From Dichetophora obliterata (Eukaryota; Arthropoda; Insecta; Diptera; Sciomyzidae), in the NCBI GenBank assembly GCA_963920525.1, contig OY986436.1, positions 86,690,289-86,754,288 of the forward strand: 64,000 nucleotides of DNA. Reading direction: 5' to 3'. Shown piece after piece: positions 33,278-43,600 of this stretch. The notes under the pieces are model-generated. The model worked only from the letters and a program-made list of their open reading frames with translations, made no database searches and was not told the DNA's origin. The position numbers and the translations under genes are program-made. Every line of letters begins with the position of its first letter. Position 1 is the first letter of the stretch.

Positions 33278-33600
33278 TTTCATATGTCGACTGTAGCTAC
33301 ACAATTAGAATTCACAACGTCTACAAAAAATTTTCAGCTAACTGCGCCAACAACAATTACCAAGGAAATCTACAAACAAGGACGCACAGAAAAGAACAAG
33401 ATCATAGCGGAACTTTTAGAACTTTTTGATTTTCATCCTACATGTAGGACGGGCTGCAGTATGAGCTTTCGTATATCCTACATGTCCGTCCGACGTGTCA
33501 AATCCATCCTACATGTAGGATAGTCCGAAACCCATTAGCATGAAAATTCTTATATAGCAGTAAGGCGGTCCGTGGCAGGACAACGTCTTCCAGGGAATAC
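33278..33600 (+). mobile_element. Arm copy fused to a decayed Helitron-like 3' end
   Basis: 33278-33420 repeats one arm of the 32-kb palindrome (CGACTGTAGCTACACAATTA, CAACAATTACCAAGGAAATC). It is followed by a perfect 14-mer palindrome TCCTACATGTAGGA, present twice plus a half-copy (33437, 33479, 33511). Then comes GTGGCAGGACAACGTCTTCC and GGAATACTAA, which matches the Helitron terminus at 27205-27246 but with a weakened stem and CTAA instead of CTAG. Non-coding. Confidence 0.5.
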
Positions 33601-33689
33601 TAATATTTATATATAGGTTTTCGCTTCGGTCGGCAGTCCTTTATACTTTTTTTCATAACGGTGTCATAAAAAAACTGAAATTTTGGCGT

Positions 33690-35020
33690 GAAATGAGTCA
33701 GTGGGGCGTATCGAATTACAATTTTTTTTCGAATTTCATATTCTAAGAGGTCTCGAAAGTTGCATTGGGTGGTCAGGATCTCCCAAAAAATTAGAAAAAA
33801 ATAAGGATCTCTTCCTCTCCCGTAAGGAAAAAGTCGATTTTGAGAACAACAGTAAAAGATCACGATCTCAAAATGCTTTAATTTTTGTAAGAAAAACTAC
33901 ATATGTGTTAAAGCAAAAGTAAATATAAACTTTAACTAACAATATTTTGGCAAACACGATGCTACTCTTGGTTTTTACCCAAAAGGTCCTGTGTACACTC
34001 AAGATAGCACAGAAGTTTTTCTGATTGTCTAAATTTTGGTGATATTGATTACAGTGTTAAGGCTTTCCTTAAATATGGCGAACTAATAATATGTTTATTT
34101 TTCGCATAGGCATTTTCTTGTTTTGAAGAAATGCATACTTGAATGAAATTTTTTAACTTTTTTTATCCCGGGCACCAGAAATGGTACCGAAGATAATTTT
34201 CTCAATTCGGGTTTTGCAAATAGTTTTGAACGAAACCCTGTATAAAAATATTTTTTTTAATCAGAAGGAAAAGGCTACGAATTTTTTTCCTATTTTGATT
34301 TTTAAAAAAAATTACTTCAAGCATGATATGTAACAATTTTGCTCATATCTCCTTTATGGTAATTATTTCATTAAAACACTTCTAAACAACAATTGTAAAG
34401 TCAATTGAGACCCATCGAATGGCAAACTCAGAAACTCGAAATTTTATTATAAAATTTTTGTGAATGCTGAGTTGAGGTGTTTTAACGAAATAATAAAATT
34501 CATGCTAGGACGGAAAATTTTTTAAAAAATCGAAATAGAAAAAAAAAATCGTGGCCATAACCTGGTGTTATAAATTGATTTGTTTAGACTGGGTGTTGTT
34601 CAAATTATTAATACGCCAAATTTAAGGAAAACTTCAACACAATAATCAAAATCGCCAAAATTTAGACGATCAGATAGGAATCTAAAGTTCTGTGCTACCT
34701 CGAATGTACCTTTAGATTCGAATATCCTTCACACAAGACCTTTTGGGTAAAAACCAAGAAAGGCATCGTGCTTGGCGGGATATTGCTAGTTAAAGTATTT
34801 ATTTAATTTTACTTTAAGACATATGCAGTTTTTTTTTACAAAAATCAAAGCATTTTGAGATTGTTATTTTTTACTATTTTCCTTAAAAAACAACTCTGTC
34901 CTTGCGGGAGAGGAAGACGTCCTTATTTCTTCCTAAAATTTTATTTGGGAGATCTTGACCACCCTATGCAACTTTTGATACCTCTTAGAATACGATCTAA
35001 ATTATTCGATACGCCCTAAT
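33690..35020. mobile_element. 1.3-kb foldback element
   Basis: The left arm from ~33700 (GGGGCGTATCGAATTACAAT, GGTGGTCAGGATCTCCCAAA, GGTTTTTACCCAAAAGGTCC) is repeated inverted from ~35020 leftwards. The inner blocks AAACACTTC/GAGGTGTTTTAACG continue the symmetry to a centre near 34350. The arms are several hundred bp with moderate divergence. No coding capacity. The short overlapping frames on both strands at 33600-33922 are by-products. Confidence 0.7.
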
Positions 35021-35149
35021 ATACAGCGCTATACTGTATTTTTTTTTATTACTTTTTTATATTTTACATGAATATTTGGACATTAAAAATCTCTGCCTCT
35101 GCGCGATGGGTGCCTCTATTGATCAATCGAATGTGAGCGCATAAGCACA

Positions 35150-36630
35150 CAGGCCTGTAGCCAGGGGGAAAGGGGGGCAACCCCCCTGGCCAAATCAGAC
35201 AATAAAAAACTTTAAATGAATAATTAATATGCATTTTGTTGATATATTTGCTTATTGCTTTAAACTTAGTTTAGTTTAAAATAACAAAATATATACACAT
35301 TCACCTTATTCATGACTTGAATGTGTAAATATATGAAATTTGTTTAACAAAATTCAAATTTGTACTGGGTCCCCAACATTTGCTACCAAAAAATAAGATT
35401 TGAATTTTAATAATTTTTTAACCCGCATCCATAGGAACTTTCTAGAAATGAAAAGCACGTTGTGCACCAATTTGATGCAGATACAAAAAGAATATATAAT
35501 ATAATTGAAATGTTTTTAATTTTAAAATTTTATTTTAATAATTTTTTTATGCATGATGAATGTTTATTAATTTTAAAATAAGAAAAAACTGAAAATCTTA
35601 ATTCTAGCAAAAATTTAAAGAAGCAAAAGATTTAAATCAGAACATGCACATTTGTTCTTAATATATAAATCCGAATAAAAAATTTGCCTAAATTTGATGC
35701 AAACGACGGATGCGGGTTAATTCAATTTTTTTATTTGTTTTACTTAAAAAATGTCTTATAGCGCATTCTTTTCTGAAAAAAGTCTGACCTCAAAAAATGC
35801 AGAATTTTTTAGATTCTGACCTGAATTTACAGAATGTTGACTTCTTTTGAGCTGAGAAAAAAACGGAAAAAATGCAACATTTTTTTTTCATTTCATATTG
35901 GCTGCACTGTTGTTTTGAATTCCGGTGTATTTACGATTGAGGTTATGTAATAAGCTGACTGCATGGAATTTTTAAGAAATACTCATCGAGCTGTTAAATT
36001 TTATTAAAAGTAACCACTTTAATCAAAATTGTTTTGGATTAAATTTAAAAAATTTTCAAAATTGGAACATTTTGCTTCTCACTTCTTTTGTTTCTCACAA
36101 CTGTCACAGCATATAATATTACTGTCAAATTTTTTTTTGTTTTTATGTTGGTATTACTAGAGAGCAGAATGCAGAACCACCGAATTTTACAGGTCAGAAA
36201 ATTCTGCATTTGTTGTACTTTTGAGGTCAAAATTTTTTTTTAGAAAATAACGGAAAAATGCAGAACTCTTGAAAAAGACAGAAAAAATGCAGAATTTTTT
36301 CCATAAAAGAATGCGCTATTATACATATGTTAGCCTATTTCGCTAAAATTTCCAGCCACTTTAAATAAATCTTGTATTTTTACCTTCATTTTATAACAAA
36401 GTCCTGTATTAATTTTTATATTATTTTTTATGTATTAATCTCATGTATAAAAAGATCTACATATCCATGTAAATATTATAAAATTAACTGTTTTTTAATA
36501 AATATGAGTAATGTATTCATTTCCCATGTTAAAAAATTGTTTTTTTTTTATTTAAATGAAAAAACAAAAAATTTCCCCCCCCAAAATTCATGCCTGCCCC
36601 CTTTGTCTTCTTGGTCTGGCTACAGGCCTG
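35150..36630. mobile_element. Non-autonomous hAT element with 8-bp TSD
   Basis: Ends CAGGCCTGTAGCCAG and its exact inverted copy (15 bp), flanked by TAAGCACA at 35142-35149 and 36631-36638. A CAG-type TIR with a perfect 8-bp duplication is diagnostic of hAT. The 1,481-bp body has C-rich/G-rich subterminal tracts (AGGGGGGCAACCCCCC left, CCCCCCCCAAAATTC right) and no transposase. It contains a nested MITE (35759-36318). Confidence 0.88.
35759..36318. mobile_element. 560-bp MITE nested in the hAT element
   Basis: TIR TAGCGCATTCTTTTCTGAAA against the inverted right end (two changes), flanked by TTA at 35756-35758 and 36319-36321. This fits a PIF/Harbinger-type or related MITE. Both halves hold repeated AAAAAATGCAGAATTTT and TCTGACCTG motifs in inverted orientation. 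Confidence 0.75.
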
Positions 36631-36721
36631 TAAGCACAGCCGTGTGACCACATCAAAGGAGTGTTTGGTGATGTTCAACCACAATACGAAGGAGTTTTTG
36701 CACCTTTTCGTAGGTATTAGG

Positions 36722-37792
36722 TAGTGTCCGACTGAATACTCGGTTTCTTTTTCGGTTACGGCCAGTTTCGTCTATAGAATTTTGGTACAAATTTCTTGCA
36801 ACAGTCATTTAATTCAAATATATAAGTTTGGTTTAATAAAAATATTTACAAAGCACTGTACAAAACAAAAATTATGAATTCGTCTGTAAATTAATTTATC
36901 GTGTTAACACAAAGCATTTAGGTTAATTTTATCATCTCTTTTGAAATTAATATTAAAGTTTAATAAGTACTGAAGTGCTATAGAGAATATTAACCCTGCA
37001 TCACTTACCTTAGGGTGGAATCCACCCAGTAACTGTTTCTATGAAAGATTTCTAAATCAATACATTCCAAGTATAACTTACTGGACTGAACACAATAGAT
37101 GTCTGCAAACTTGAATCTATCATCCATCCAAGGACTTCTATGTTGCCAGTTAAGGGACCTGGGTTATGAAATCATTCCTTTACTAACAAACTATAATTGT
37201 TAATAACACTTCTTGCTATTCTATAATAGTTAACAGAGTTGTTATATTCTTAAATGTAATAATTAGAGAATATTAGCCCTGCATCACTAACCTTAGGGTG
37301 GAATCTACCCAGTCACATATGCATAATTTCAAATGCAATACATTCCATGTATAACTAAGTGGACTGAACACAATAGATGTCTGCAAACTTGAAGCTATCA
37401 TCCATTCAAAGAGTTCTATCCTGACACTCAAGGGACTTGGGTTAAGAAATCATTCGTTCACTTACGTATAACAATTGTTAATAACACTTCTTACTATTCT
37501 CTATAGCATGCGCCCTACGTTTTTGAACTAAAAGCCCCACTCTAGGAGAAATTATTTTATACTTTTTAGTTCGTTTTTAAAACATGTTATATTAAAAAGT
37601 TTTTTTTTACCTAAATATTTTCTATGTTAAATTTTTTTCTTATGTGTATGAAAGTACTTTTGTTTCCTTTTAATAAAAAAAAATTATTTGTAAAAACTTA
37701 AATTTTCATATTAATAACCAGTTTCGGTTTCGGCCGAATATTATAAAATGGCTGAATATTCGGTTTCGCCCAAATTCCGGTTTCGGTCACTA
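36722..37792. mobile_element. Non-autonomous hAT element with 8-bp TSD and internal satellite
   Basis: Left end TAGTGTCCGACTGAATACTC; right end CCGGTTTCGGTCACTA (inverted TAGTGACCGAAACCGG). It is flanked by GTATTAGG at 36714-36721 and 37793-37800, a perfect 8-bp duplication. Subterminal GGTTTCGGCCGAATAT repeats occur on the right. The middle carries two ~280-bp satellite units (36994-37505) followed by an ACTCTAGGAGAAATTATTTT block that is also found at 38975-39725. No coding capacity. Confidence 0.85.
36994..37505 (+). repeat. Two ~280-bp satellite units (CCCTGCATCAC family)
   Basis: Units start near 36994 and 37277 with CCCTGCATCACTWACCTTAG, GGTGGAATC, then AACACAATAGATGTCTGCAA and AATTGTTAATAACACTTCTT. 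Two inverted units occur at 39085-39585. The units lie inside the hAT element 36722-37792, so the satellite is mobile as cargo or was acquired by it. Confidence 0.7.
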
Positions 37793-37800
37793 GTATTAGG

Positions 37801-38043
37801 GCTTCCAATTACGGGATTTATAATTAAGAATCCCGGGATTTGAAACAGATAAAAAGAATTTTTTAACAAAAAAAAAAAAAAGAAGAATTTGTGTGCAAGG
37901 TATGAAAGTTAGGATATTTTTTAATAATTGTCCAAAGGAATTAAAAAAAAACACAGTTTACTTAAATTTTTTATATAAAGTTCATTTATTTTATTTCTTT
38001 ATATTTACAAAGGACGAGAATATATAGTAATATATATTATATA
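37801..38043. other. Short spacer with CCCGGGATT motif
   Basis: TTACGGGATTTATAATTAAG then AATCCCGGGATTTGAAAC resembles a palindromic hAT-style end. A related ATCTCGGGATCCC motif lies near 45150, but no matching boundary could be proved. The rest is A-rich. Confidence 0.35.
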
Positions 38044-38387
38044 CAGCCATGGAAAATAAATAGCACGCTAGTCAGATTTTGAGCTTGCACTCATTTTTTG
38101 AATTACATTAAAAATGCCTATAATTTTTGTATCTATTATATTTGTTGAGGTATAGTAGAAAATAAAAATATAAAAAATTATTCACTTTGTACCTTAAGTT
38201 CTTACAGAAAATTTAAAGTCTCTATGTTTCAATATTTGTTATTTTTCTTGAACTATAACATAGTGTGCCAAAACCATAAATAAACAAGCACGTCAAAACT
38301 TTATAAAAATTCTTAAAGAAGAACGTGTTGAGAGTCCATCGCACTTGATTTGACCTCTTAAGGTCATCACAATTTTTTTCAACTTAG

Positions 38388-38972
38388 TTTTAAAGTTGAA
38401 GTGTTCGAATTTTATTGTTCCGACATTATTTTTACAGCAATTTGGCCTGTTGCAAATGAAAAATAAAATTAATTTTTTTCAATAGAATTTGATGTAAAGA
38501 AAGCTATGTAAAAAGATTTGATGAAATAGGAGTGTTTGTATGGTAGCAAACATTAATTACATAGGAATCAGTTTTTGACAAAAAAAAAAAGTTAAAATTG
38601 CCGCCATTTAGCAAATTCTTAACCGATTTCGATGTTCTTAATTTAAATAGAACGGCATTTTTACGTGCAATTAATTTTTGTGAAAATGCAAACGGCATTA
38701 ATGGAATATTATTTAATTAAAATTTATAGAAACACCATTTTTTTAGGTTAGAAAAAAGTACAAGAAATTGCTTCGTTACACACTTCTTTTTGTATTCTAT
38801 CGAATATCTTTTTACACAGCCCTATTTTACATCAAATTCTATTAGAAAAAGTGAATTTTAATTTTCATTTGAAATAGGCCAAATGGCTATAAAAATGCAA
38901 TTAATGTCGGCACAACAAAATTCGAACACTTAACTTCGAACACGAACACTCTAAAAATAAGTTGAAATAAAT
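38388..38972. mobile_element. 585-bp palindromic MITE
   Basis: TTGAAGTGTTCGAATTTTAT, GCCGACATTA-like and AATAGAATTTGATGTAAA blocks in 38388-38530 recur inverted in 38800-38972, centred near 38665. Non-coding. Lies inside the Tc1-like bounded region. Confidence 0.65.
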
Positions 38973-38974
38973 AT

Positions 38975-39725
38975 TTAATTTAAAAATTTTTTTTTAATAT
39001 AGCACGTTTTAAAAACGAACTAAAAAGTATAATATAATTTCTCCTAGAGTAGTTCTTTTAGTTCAACTAAAAACGTGGGGCGCATGCTATAGAGAATAGT
39101 AAGAAGTATTATTAACAATTGTATTATGTTAGTAAACGAATGATTTCTTAACCCAAGTTCCTTGAGTGTCAGGATAGAAGTCTTTGAATGGATGATAGAT
39201 TCAAGTTTGCAGACATCTATTGTGTTAAGACCAGTTGGTTTTACATGGAATGTATTGCATTTGAAATATTGCATAAAAACAGTGACTGGGTGGATTCCAC
39301 CCTAAGGTTATAATTCCACCCTAAGAATATAAAAACTCTATTAAATATTATAGAATAGTAAGAAGTGTTATTAACAATTGTAGTATGTCACTAAACGAAT
39401 GATTTATTAACCCAGGTCCCTTAACTGACAACATAGAAGCCCTTGGATGGATGATAGATTCAAGTTTGCAGACATCTATTGAGTTCAGTCCAGTAAGTTA
39501 TACTTGGAATGCATGTATTGCATTAGAAATCTTTCATAGAAACAGTTACTGGGTGGATTCCACCCAAAGGTTAGTGATGCAGGGTTAATATTCTTTATAG
39601 CATGCGCCCCACGTTTTTAGTTGAACTAAAAGAACTACTCTAGGAGAAATTATTTTATACTCTTTAGTTCGTTTTTAAAAGGTGTTATATTAAAAAATTT
39701 TTTTACTTAAATATTTGTTTTTTAC
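38975..39725. mobile_element. Foldback element with internal CCCTGCATCAC satellite
   Basis: The outer arms 38975-39090 and 39595-39725 are ~120-bp inverted copies (AAAACGAACTAAAAAGTATA, TTTCTCCTAGAGTAGTTCTT, ACGTGGGGCGCATGCTATA). Between them are two satellite units inverted relative to those at 36994-37505. One arm and two units of the same family are found inside the hAT element at 36722-37792. Confidence 0.65.
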
Positions 39726-39794
39726 TTTTTAGTCTTATATTACTCATTTTGTTTGTTTACAAAATTTCATTTAAATTTTTAATTACATTTTAAG

Positions 39795-39890
39795 TTTCAA
39801 AACTCCAGCTCTAGTAAGTTGTTTGAAAACGGATTCCAAGATTTGTACGGGACAGATATGAAATGAAGTTAATAAAAAATTTGTTAAAAT
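39795..39890 (+). repeat. GGATTCCAAGATTTGTACGG repeat, copy 1
   Basis: TTTCAAAACTCCAGCTCTAG, then GGATTCCAAGATTTGTACGG and GAAGTTAATAAAAAATTTGT. A direct copy at 43338-43445 carries an (ACAT)n expansion. The two copies flank the Helitron and Harbinger-2 remains. Confidence 0.55.
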
Positions 39891-40109
39891 TATTTTATTT
39901 TTTATAGTTTGTTTTAACCCGAAACACCCTGTCGATGCCATATGGCAACGCAAACAGAAACACTTAAAATTTGCTTATTTTAGTTTAAACCGTTTTATAT
40001 TTGTGTTAACAGGTCATTCTGAAAATTGAAAAAAAATTTACTCAGGGTGATTCGGGTTAATACGTGGTATTTAAAATTTTGTTTGTTCAAAAAAATATTT
40101 ATATACGTA
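39891..40109. other. Short spacer, no gene recognised
   Basis: AT-rich sequence downstream of the truncated Helitron reading frame. Confidence 0.4.
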
Positions 40110-40892
40110 TTATGGTCCTGAAAGTCCTATTTGCCGCATTCTTTTCATCTCCTTCATTGTATCTTCATTACAGTGACCATATTCCATCGGAATATCACTC
40201 GGAATTAAGGTATTCCAATAGGCCTTGGATGGAGTATGACTCTTTGAGCTCTTTAAGTGCGATTTGCATCGATTGCAAAGAAGCAAATAATTTTTAGCGA
40301 CAAGTTCCTGTGGCAAAATCAATGGGTATTTAACTACCTGATTAGGGTAGCATGTTTTGTGGCAGATATCACAGCTCTTGTCGCTAAACATGTTTATGGT
40401 TGAGTGAAAATGTGCCTCATCAGCTATGCGTTGAGCATAAGTCCCACGCTTACTTCGAAGTCGAGAGATATGCGCTTGGGTGGACTCAATCGCTCTTGTT
40501 TATGCATTTCGAAGTGCGTTTTTAGCAAGGCGGGAGATGTGCTCCTCGGCTGTTTCATGTCCTCTTGATTGAGTATTACGAAGTGCGTTTCTAGCAAGTC
40601 GGCAGATGTGCTCCTCGGCTGTTTCATTTGCTCTTGTTTGAGCATTACGAAGTGCGTTACTAGCAAGGCGATAGATGTGCTTCTCGGCTGTTTGATTTGT
40701 TCTTACTTGAGCATGTCGTTGCGCGTTATTAGCGCATTCAACATTCCGCTGCTTTTCTGCAACTTCTCGCTTACGCCGTTCGAATAATCTTGCAGACTTA
40801 CCTGCCTCCGATTCCTGTTGAAGCTTTTCTTGTCGTTTTTTCTTCTCCTTCTCTAGGTGTCGCTTGCGTCGTGTCGTTGTCTCTTTGACCAT
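40110..40892 (-). pseudogene. Helitron protein N-terminus with STPR-like repeats
   Basis: One frame from ATG at 40892 runs through a basic coiled region (RRKRHLEKEKKKRQEKLQQE), then about five 23-residue repeats of the form NETAEEHICRLARNALRNAQ. These resemble the STPR repeats (FMBP-1 type, DNA-binding) found ahead of insect Helitron replicases. A TAA at 40498-40500 occupies the Gln codon of the repeat consensus (CAA to TAA). The same frame then continues through another repeat into CDICHKTCYPNQVVKYP, CNRCKSHLKS and AYWNTLIPSDIPMEY, which look like the zinc-binding DUF6570-like region. It ends at 40110, before the HUH Rep and helicase domains. It is therefore a fragment with one nonsense mutation. 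Confidence 0.7.
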
Positions 40893-41277
40893 TGCAATAT
40901 TTTCTATAACATTTTTATTTCAAGTTTTGTACTTTTTTTTTATTTTTTTCAGGCTTTTCTAACACGCACAACACTTTTACACATACACACGGTTTTATGC
41001 TGTATTTTCTTGAAAATTTATAAAAAATTGTTTGAATTTCGTCAAAAACTTAAAAAATTCTAATTTTCAAAAATTTACCACTGAAGGTAAAATTTAAAAT
41101 TGTCAATGAGCTTTTCAGTATTTTTTGTTTTATTTTTATTATCTGCATTCCCGTGGTCGTTGATCTAGAGCGCGGCTCTATTTTATTCACAAAACAAAAA
41201 CAAAAATTAGAACAAGGTTGATTTCTGGCTCTATTTCTCGCTCAATAGGCGTTTTGTAATAAGACAAACAAATTAAA
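40893..41277. other. Divergent intergenic spacer
   Basis: Lies between the start of the Helitron frame (minus) and the start of the Myb/SANT gene (plus). AT-rich. A possible end of Harbinger-2 should be here, but no inverted partner was identified. Confidence 0.4.
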
Positions 41278-42063
41278 ATGGATCTAGTTGGAAAGAAAAA
41301 GTAAGATAATTTAAATTAATAACAATTAAAATTATATGAATCATTTAAATTTTATTAAGTGAAAGAAGAACTTGGACACGGGAAGAGACACTCGCCTTTC
41401 TGAACGCGTACTTGGTACGCAAAGAGGATTTCGCAGATTCGCGAAAAAAGTATGCGATGCAGAATGTTCTCCTTGATCTAGAGTTCCAGGGAATTTTGGT
41501 GAGTTAATTACAAAATTTTTTGTAAATTAGATTTATTAACTAATGTAAATATTTGTTTTTCAGTCACAACCTACCATGGCTGAAAATTTAGCAAGCAAAT
41601 TGAAGAATTTGTTGCGTGCATGGAAGGACAACATCGACAACAACAAAAGGATTGGTGCCGCTCCATGTATTGCTCCCTTCAAGGACTTGCTGAATGAAAT
41701 TTTTGGAAGAAGTCCGACCGTGGCCAATACTCATACGGTTAATCTATACGCCGATCCAATCAGTGGGCACTTGTGTCGGCCAATGAAGCCGAAAAAGGTG
41801 TTCAAGCAGAGTCGTCAAAAGGACGACCGACTTGCTAGGAGAAACTATTGGCTATGCAACTGAAGAACAAAAATGATATCGCTGAGAGACGGGTCGAAGT
41901 CTTCCGCACATATACCAACAAAAAGTTGCGTAAGATGGAGGAAGCAGAAGAAAAAAAGCAGCAGCGACATGAAAAAAATGTCTATGCTGAAAGAATTTTG
42001 AATAAAAAAGTAGTGATTGAAATTTGTTGTCTTTTATTTAAACTATTATTTTATTGCAGTTAG
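41278..42063 (+). pseudogene. Harbinger-2 Myb/SANT-like DNA-binding partner
   Basis: Three exons are inferred: 41278-41300 (MDLVGKK, donor GTAAGA), 41360-41498 (acceptor TTATTAAG, donor GTGAGT) and from 41564 (acceptor TTTTTCAG). The splices keep the frame and build a trihelix/SANT-like domain: RRTWTREETLAFLNAYLVRK, then KKYAMQNVLLDLEFQGIL, then LASKLKNLLRAWKDNIDNNK. A PMKPKKVFKQSRQ stretch follows. A frame change near 41845 (RLARRNYWL to MQLKNKNDIAERRVEVF) breaks it; the last block is a basic, Glu/Lys-rich helix. Such proteins (NAIF1-like in animals) pair with Harbinger nucleases to bind element ends. It is convergent with the transposase remnant at 42047-42645, whose C-terminus overlaps its end. 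Confidence 0.65.
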
Positions 42064-42645
42064 TTAAATGAGCTATAAGTTGTTCGGAAAAAAGGTCACT
42101 CTGCTCATCATTTCCTTTATCATCAATTGTATCTTCAACAACACATTTTTTAACATGCAAATATTGCGCAAGATACATCCACAAATAATTAAATTTGTTA
42201 TTGATGCCAGATTAACTTGCTTCGGAAAATGTAAAAAAAATGTGCGAACAATCTATGCATCCTAAAAAGCTCGGAATACTTTTCATCGAATTTTGTAATG
42301 ATTTCATCAGCTCTACCTGCGTTTGGCCATTTTATAATTTCGTGACCCATAGAAATAAGTGGCATGTAGTATTGATCTAAAGAAAAGTAATATATGTAAA
42401 TAACTATATGTAATGATGATCCAAACTATGTATTATCAATTCACTTAATTACTTATAAGGTGTAGTGCTGTTGGGCGTTTTAAACGGAAGTTTTTTTGGA
42501 AATGTATATCGCCACAAAAATTTCCTGTCCACTTCAGGATGTTCTTTAAGTTCACTCTCTTGGCTACTGCTTGAACTACTCGAAGTGTTAAAAAGATCTT
42601 CATCAAAGTTACTAGACAAATTACCTTCACAAAAGCAGAATCAGC
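42047..42645 (-). pseudogene. Harbinger-2 transposase remnant, catalytic core deleted
   Basis: Minus-strand blocks in order: an acidic Ser-rich N-terminal part (NFDEDLFNTSSSSSSQESEL, KFLWRYTFPKKLPFKT) at ~42645-42446; after a likely intron, YMPLISMGHEIIKWPN and then GCIDCSHI at 42376-42230, the start of the DDE domain with its first Asp; then directly a C-terminal stretch ILRNICMLKN, VVEDTIDDKGNDEQSDLF at 42181-42047. Everything between the first Asp motif and the C-terminal helix is missing, including the second Asp and the Glu. The order and the neighbouring Myb/SANT gene identify a PIF/Harbinger element different from Harbinger-1. Confidence 0.6.
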
Positions 42646-42663
42646 ATACATGTTGTTGAAAAT

Positions 42664-42940
42664 TTAATTCAGTATTTTATTTATATGAATTGTTGGTGTT
42701 TAAAAAACGGTTGTTAATTTTGTCAAAAAGCTAAAATATTTGCTGTTTCTTTTGTTATTGTTCTTCAAATAGCTGTTTCAAGACAGTGGTGCCAAATTGT
42801 TATAAAGTTGAACTAAAGTTGTTCCACTGAGATTAGATCTGATCTAGTGCCACAACTATTATGATTTTGTTTGTTTACGTGTCCAGTAATATTTCTCATT
42901 CTGTGATATTTTCCTAAGCCACCTCTTACTCGAAATAAAT
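42664..42940. other. Spacer right of Harbinger-2
   Basis: AT-rich; contains AGATCTGATCT near 42836. The right end of Harbinger-2 may lie here but was not resolved. Confidence 0.35.
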
Positions 42941-42944
42941 GTAT

Positions 42945-43300
42945 TGATACAATTTTAGCTTAATCGGGCCAGTAGTGTTGGAGATAAAGGATTTTAATTT
43001 ATTTGGGAGCGGTAAAAGGACGAATGGCCAAATTTTTTGGAATGCATCTTCTGCTGGAAGGAAATTTACTGCCAAAATTTCAGCTGAATCAGCCCGGTAT
43101 TTTTTGAGATATAGCATTTTTATTGATTCGTGGGCGGTAAAAGGGGGAGTGGTAAAATTTTTTCCTAAATCATCCTCTACTTGAGGGAAATATACTGCCA
43201 AAATTTCAGCTGAATCAGCACCGTAGTTTTTGAGATATAGCATTTTTTATTTGTGCGCGTTAAAGGGGGAGTGGCATAATTTTTTCCTAAATTATATGTG
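42945..43300 (-). repeat. Family T tandem repeats, inverted copy
   Basis: Three units of ~105-115 bp with CCAAAATTTCAGCTGAATCA, GATATAGCATTTTTATTGAT and CGTGGGCGGTAAAAGGGGG. On the minus strand this reads CCCCCTTTTACCGCCCACGA followed by ATCAATAAAAATGC, the core of the array at 19.7-23 kb. It is the same family in the opposite orientation, more than 20 kb away. Confidence 0.7.
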
Positions 43301-43337
43301 TTGTCATCCAGTTCTGGGCTATATTTTAAATTTCAAA

Positions 43338-43445
43338 ACCCTAGTTCATCGGGAAGTTGCTTAAAAATGGATTCCAAGATTTGTACGGGACATACATACA
43401 TACATACATACATGAAGTGAAGCTAATAAAAACGTGTTAAAAATT
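43338..43445 (+). repeat. GGATTCCAAGATTTGTACGG repeat, copy 2 with (ACAT)n
   Basis: Direct copy of 39795-39890. After GTACGGGACATACATACATA the tetranucleotide is expanded to about six copies before ATGAAGTGAAGCTAATAAAA. It follows directly after the T-type units. Confidence 0.6.
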
Positions 43446-43600
43446 TTGATGACCTTGAGAAGTCAAATCAAGTGCGATGGACTCTCAACATGTCCTTCTT
43501 TAAGAATTTTTATAAAGTTTGGATGTGCTTGTTTTTTATGGTTTTGGCACACTGTGTTATAATTCAAGAAAAATAATATTAGTTATAAATTATTAACTCG

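Noticed and set aside
40893..42940. Search for Harbinger-2 terminal inverted repeats
   Set aside because: AGATCTGATCT near 42836 and GATCTAGAGCGCG near 41163 share only a few bases, not enough to call ends.
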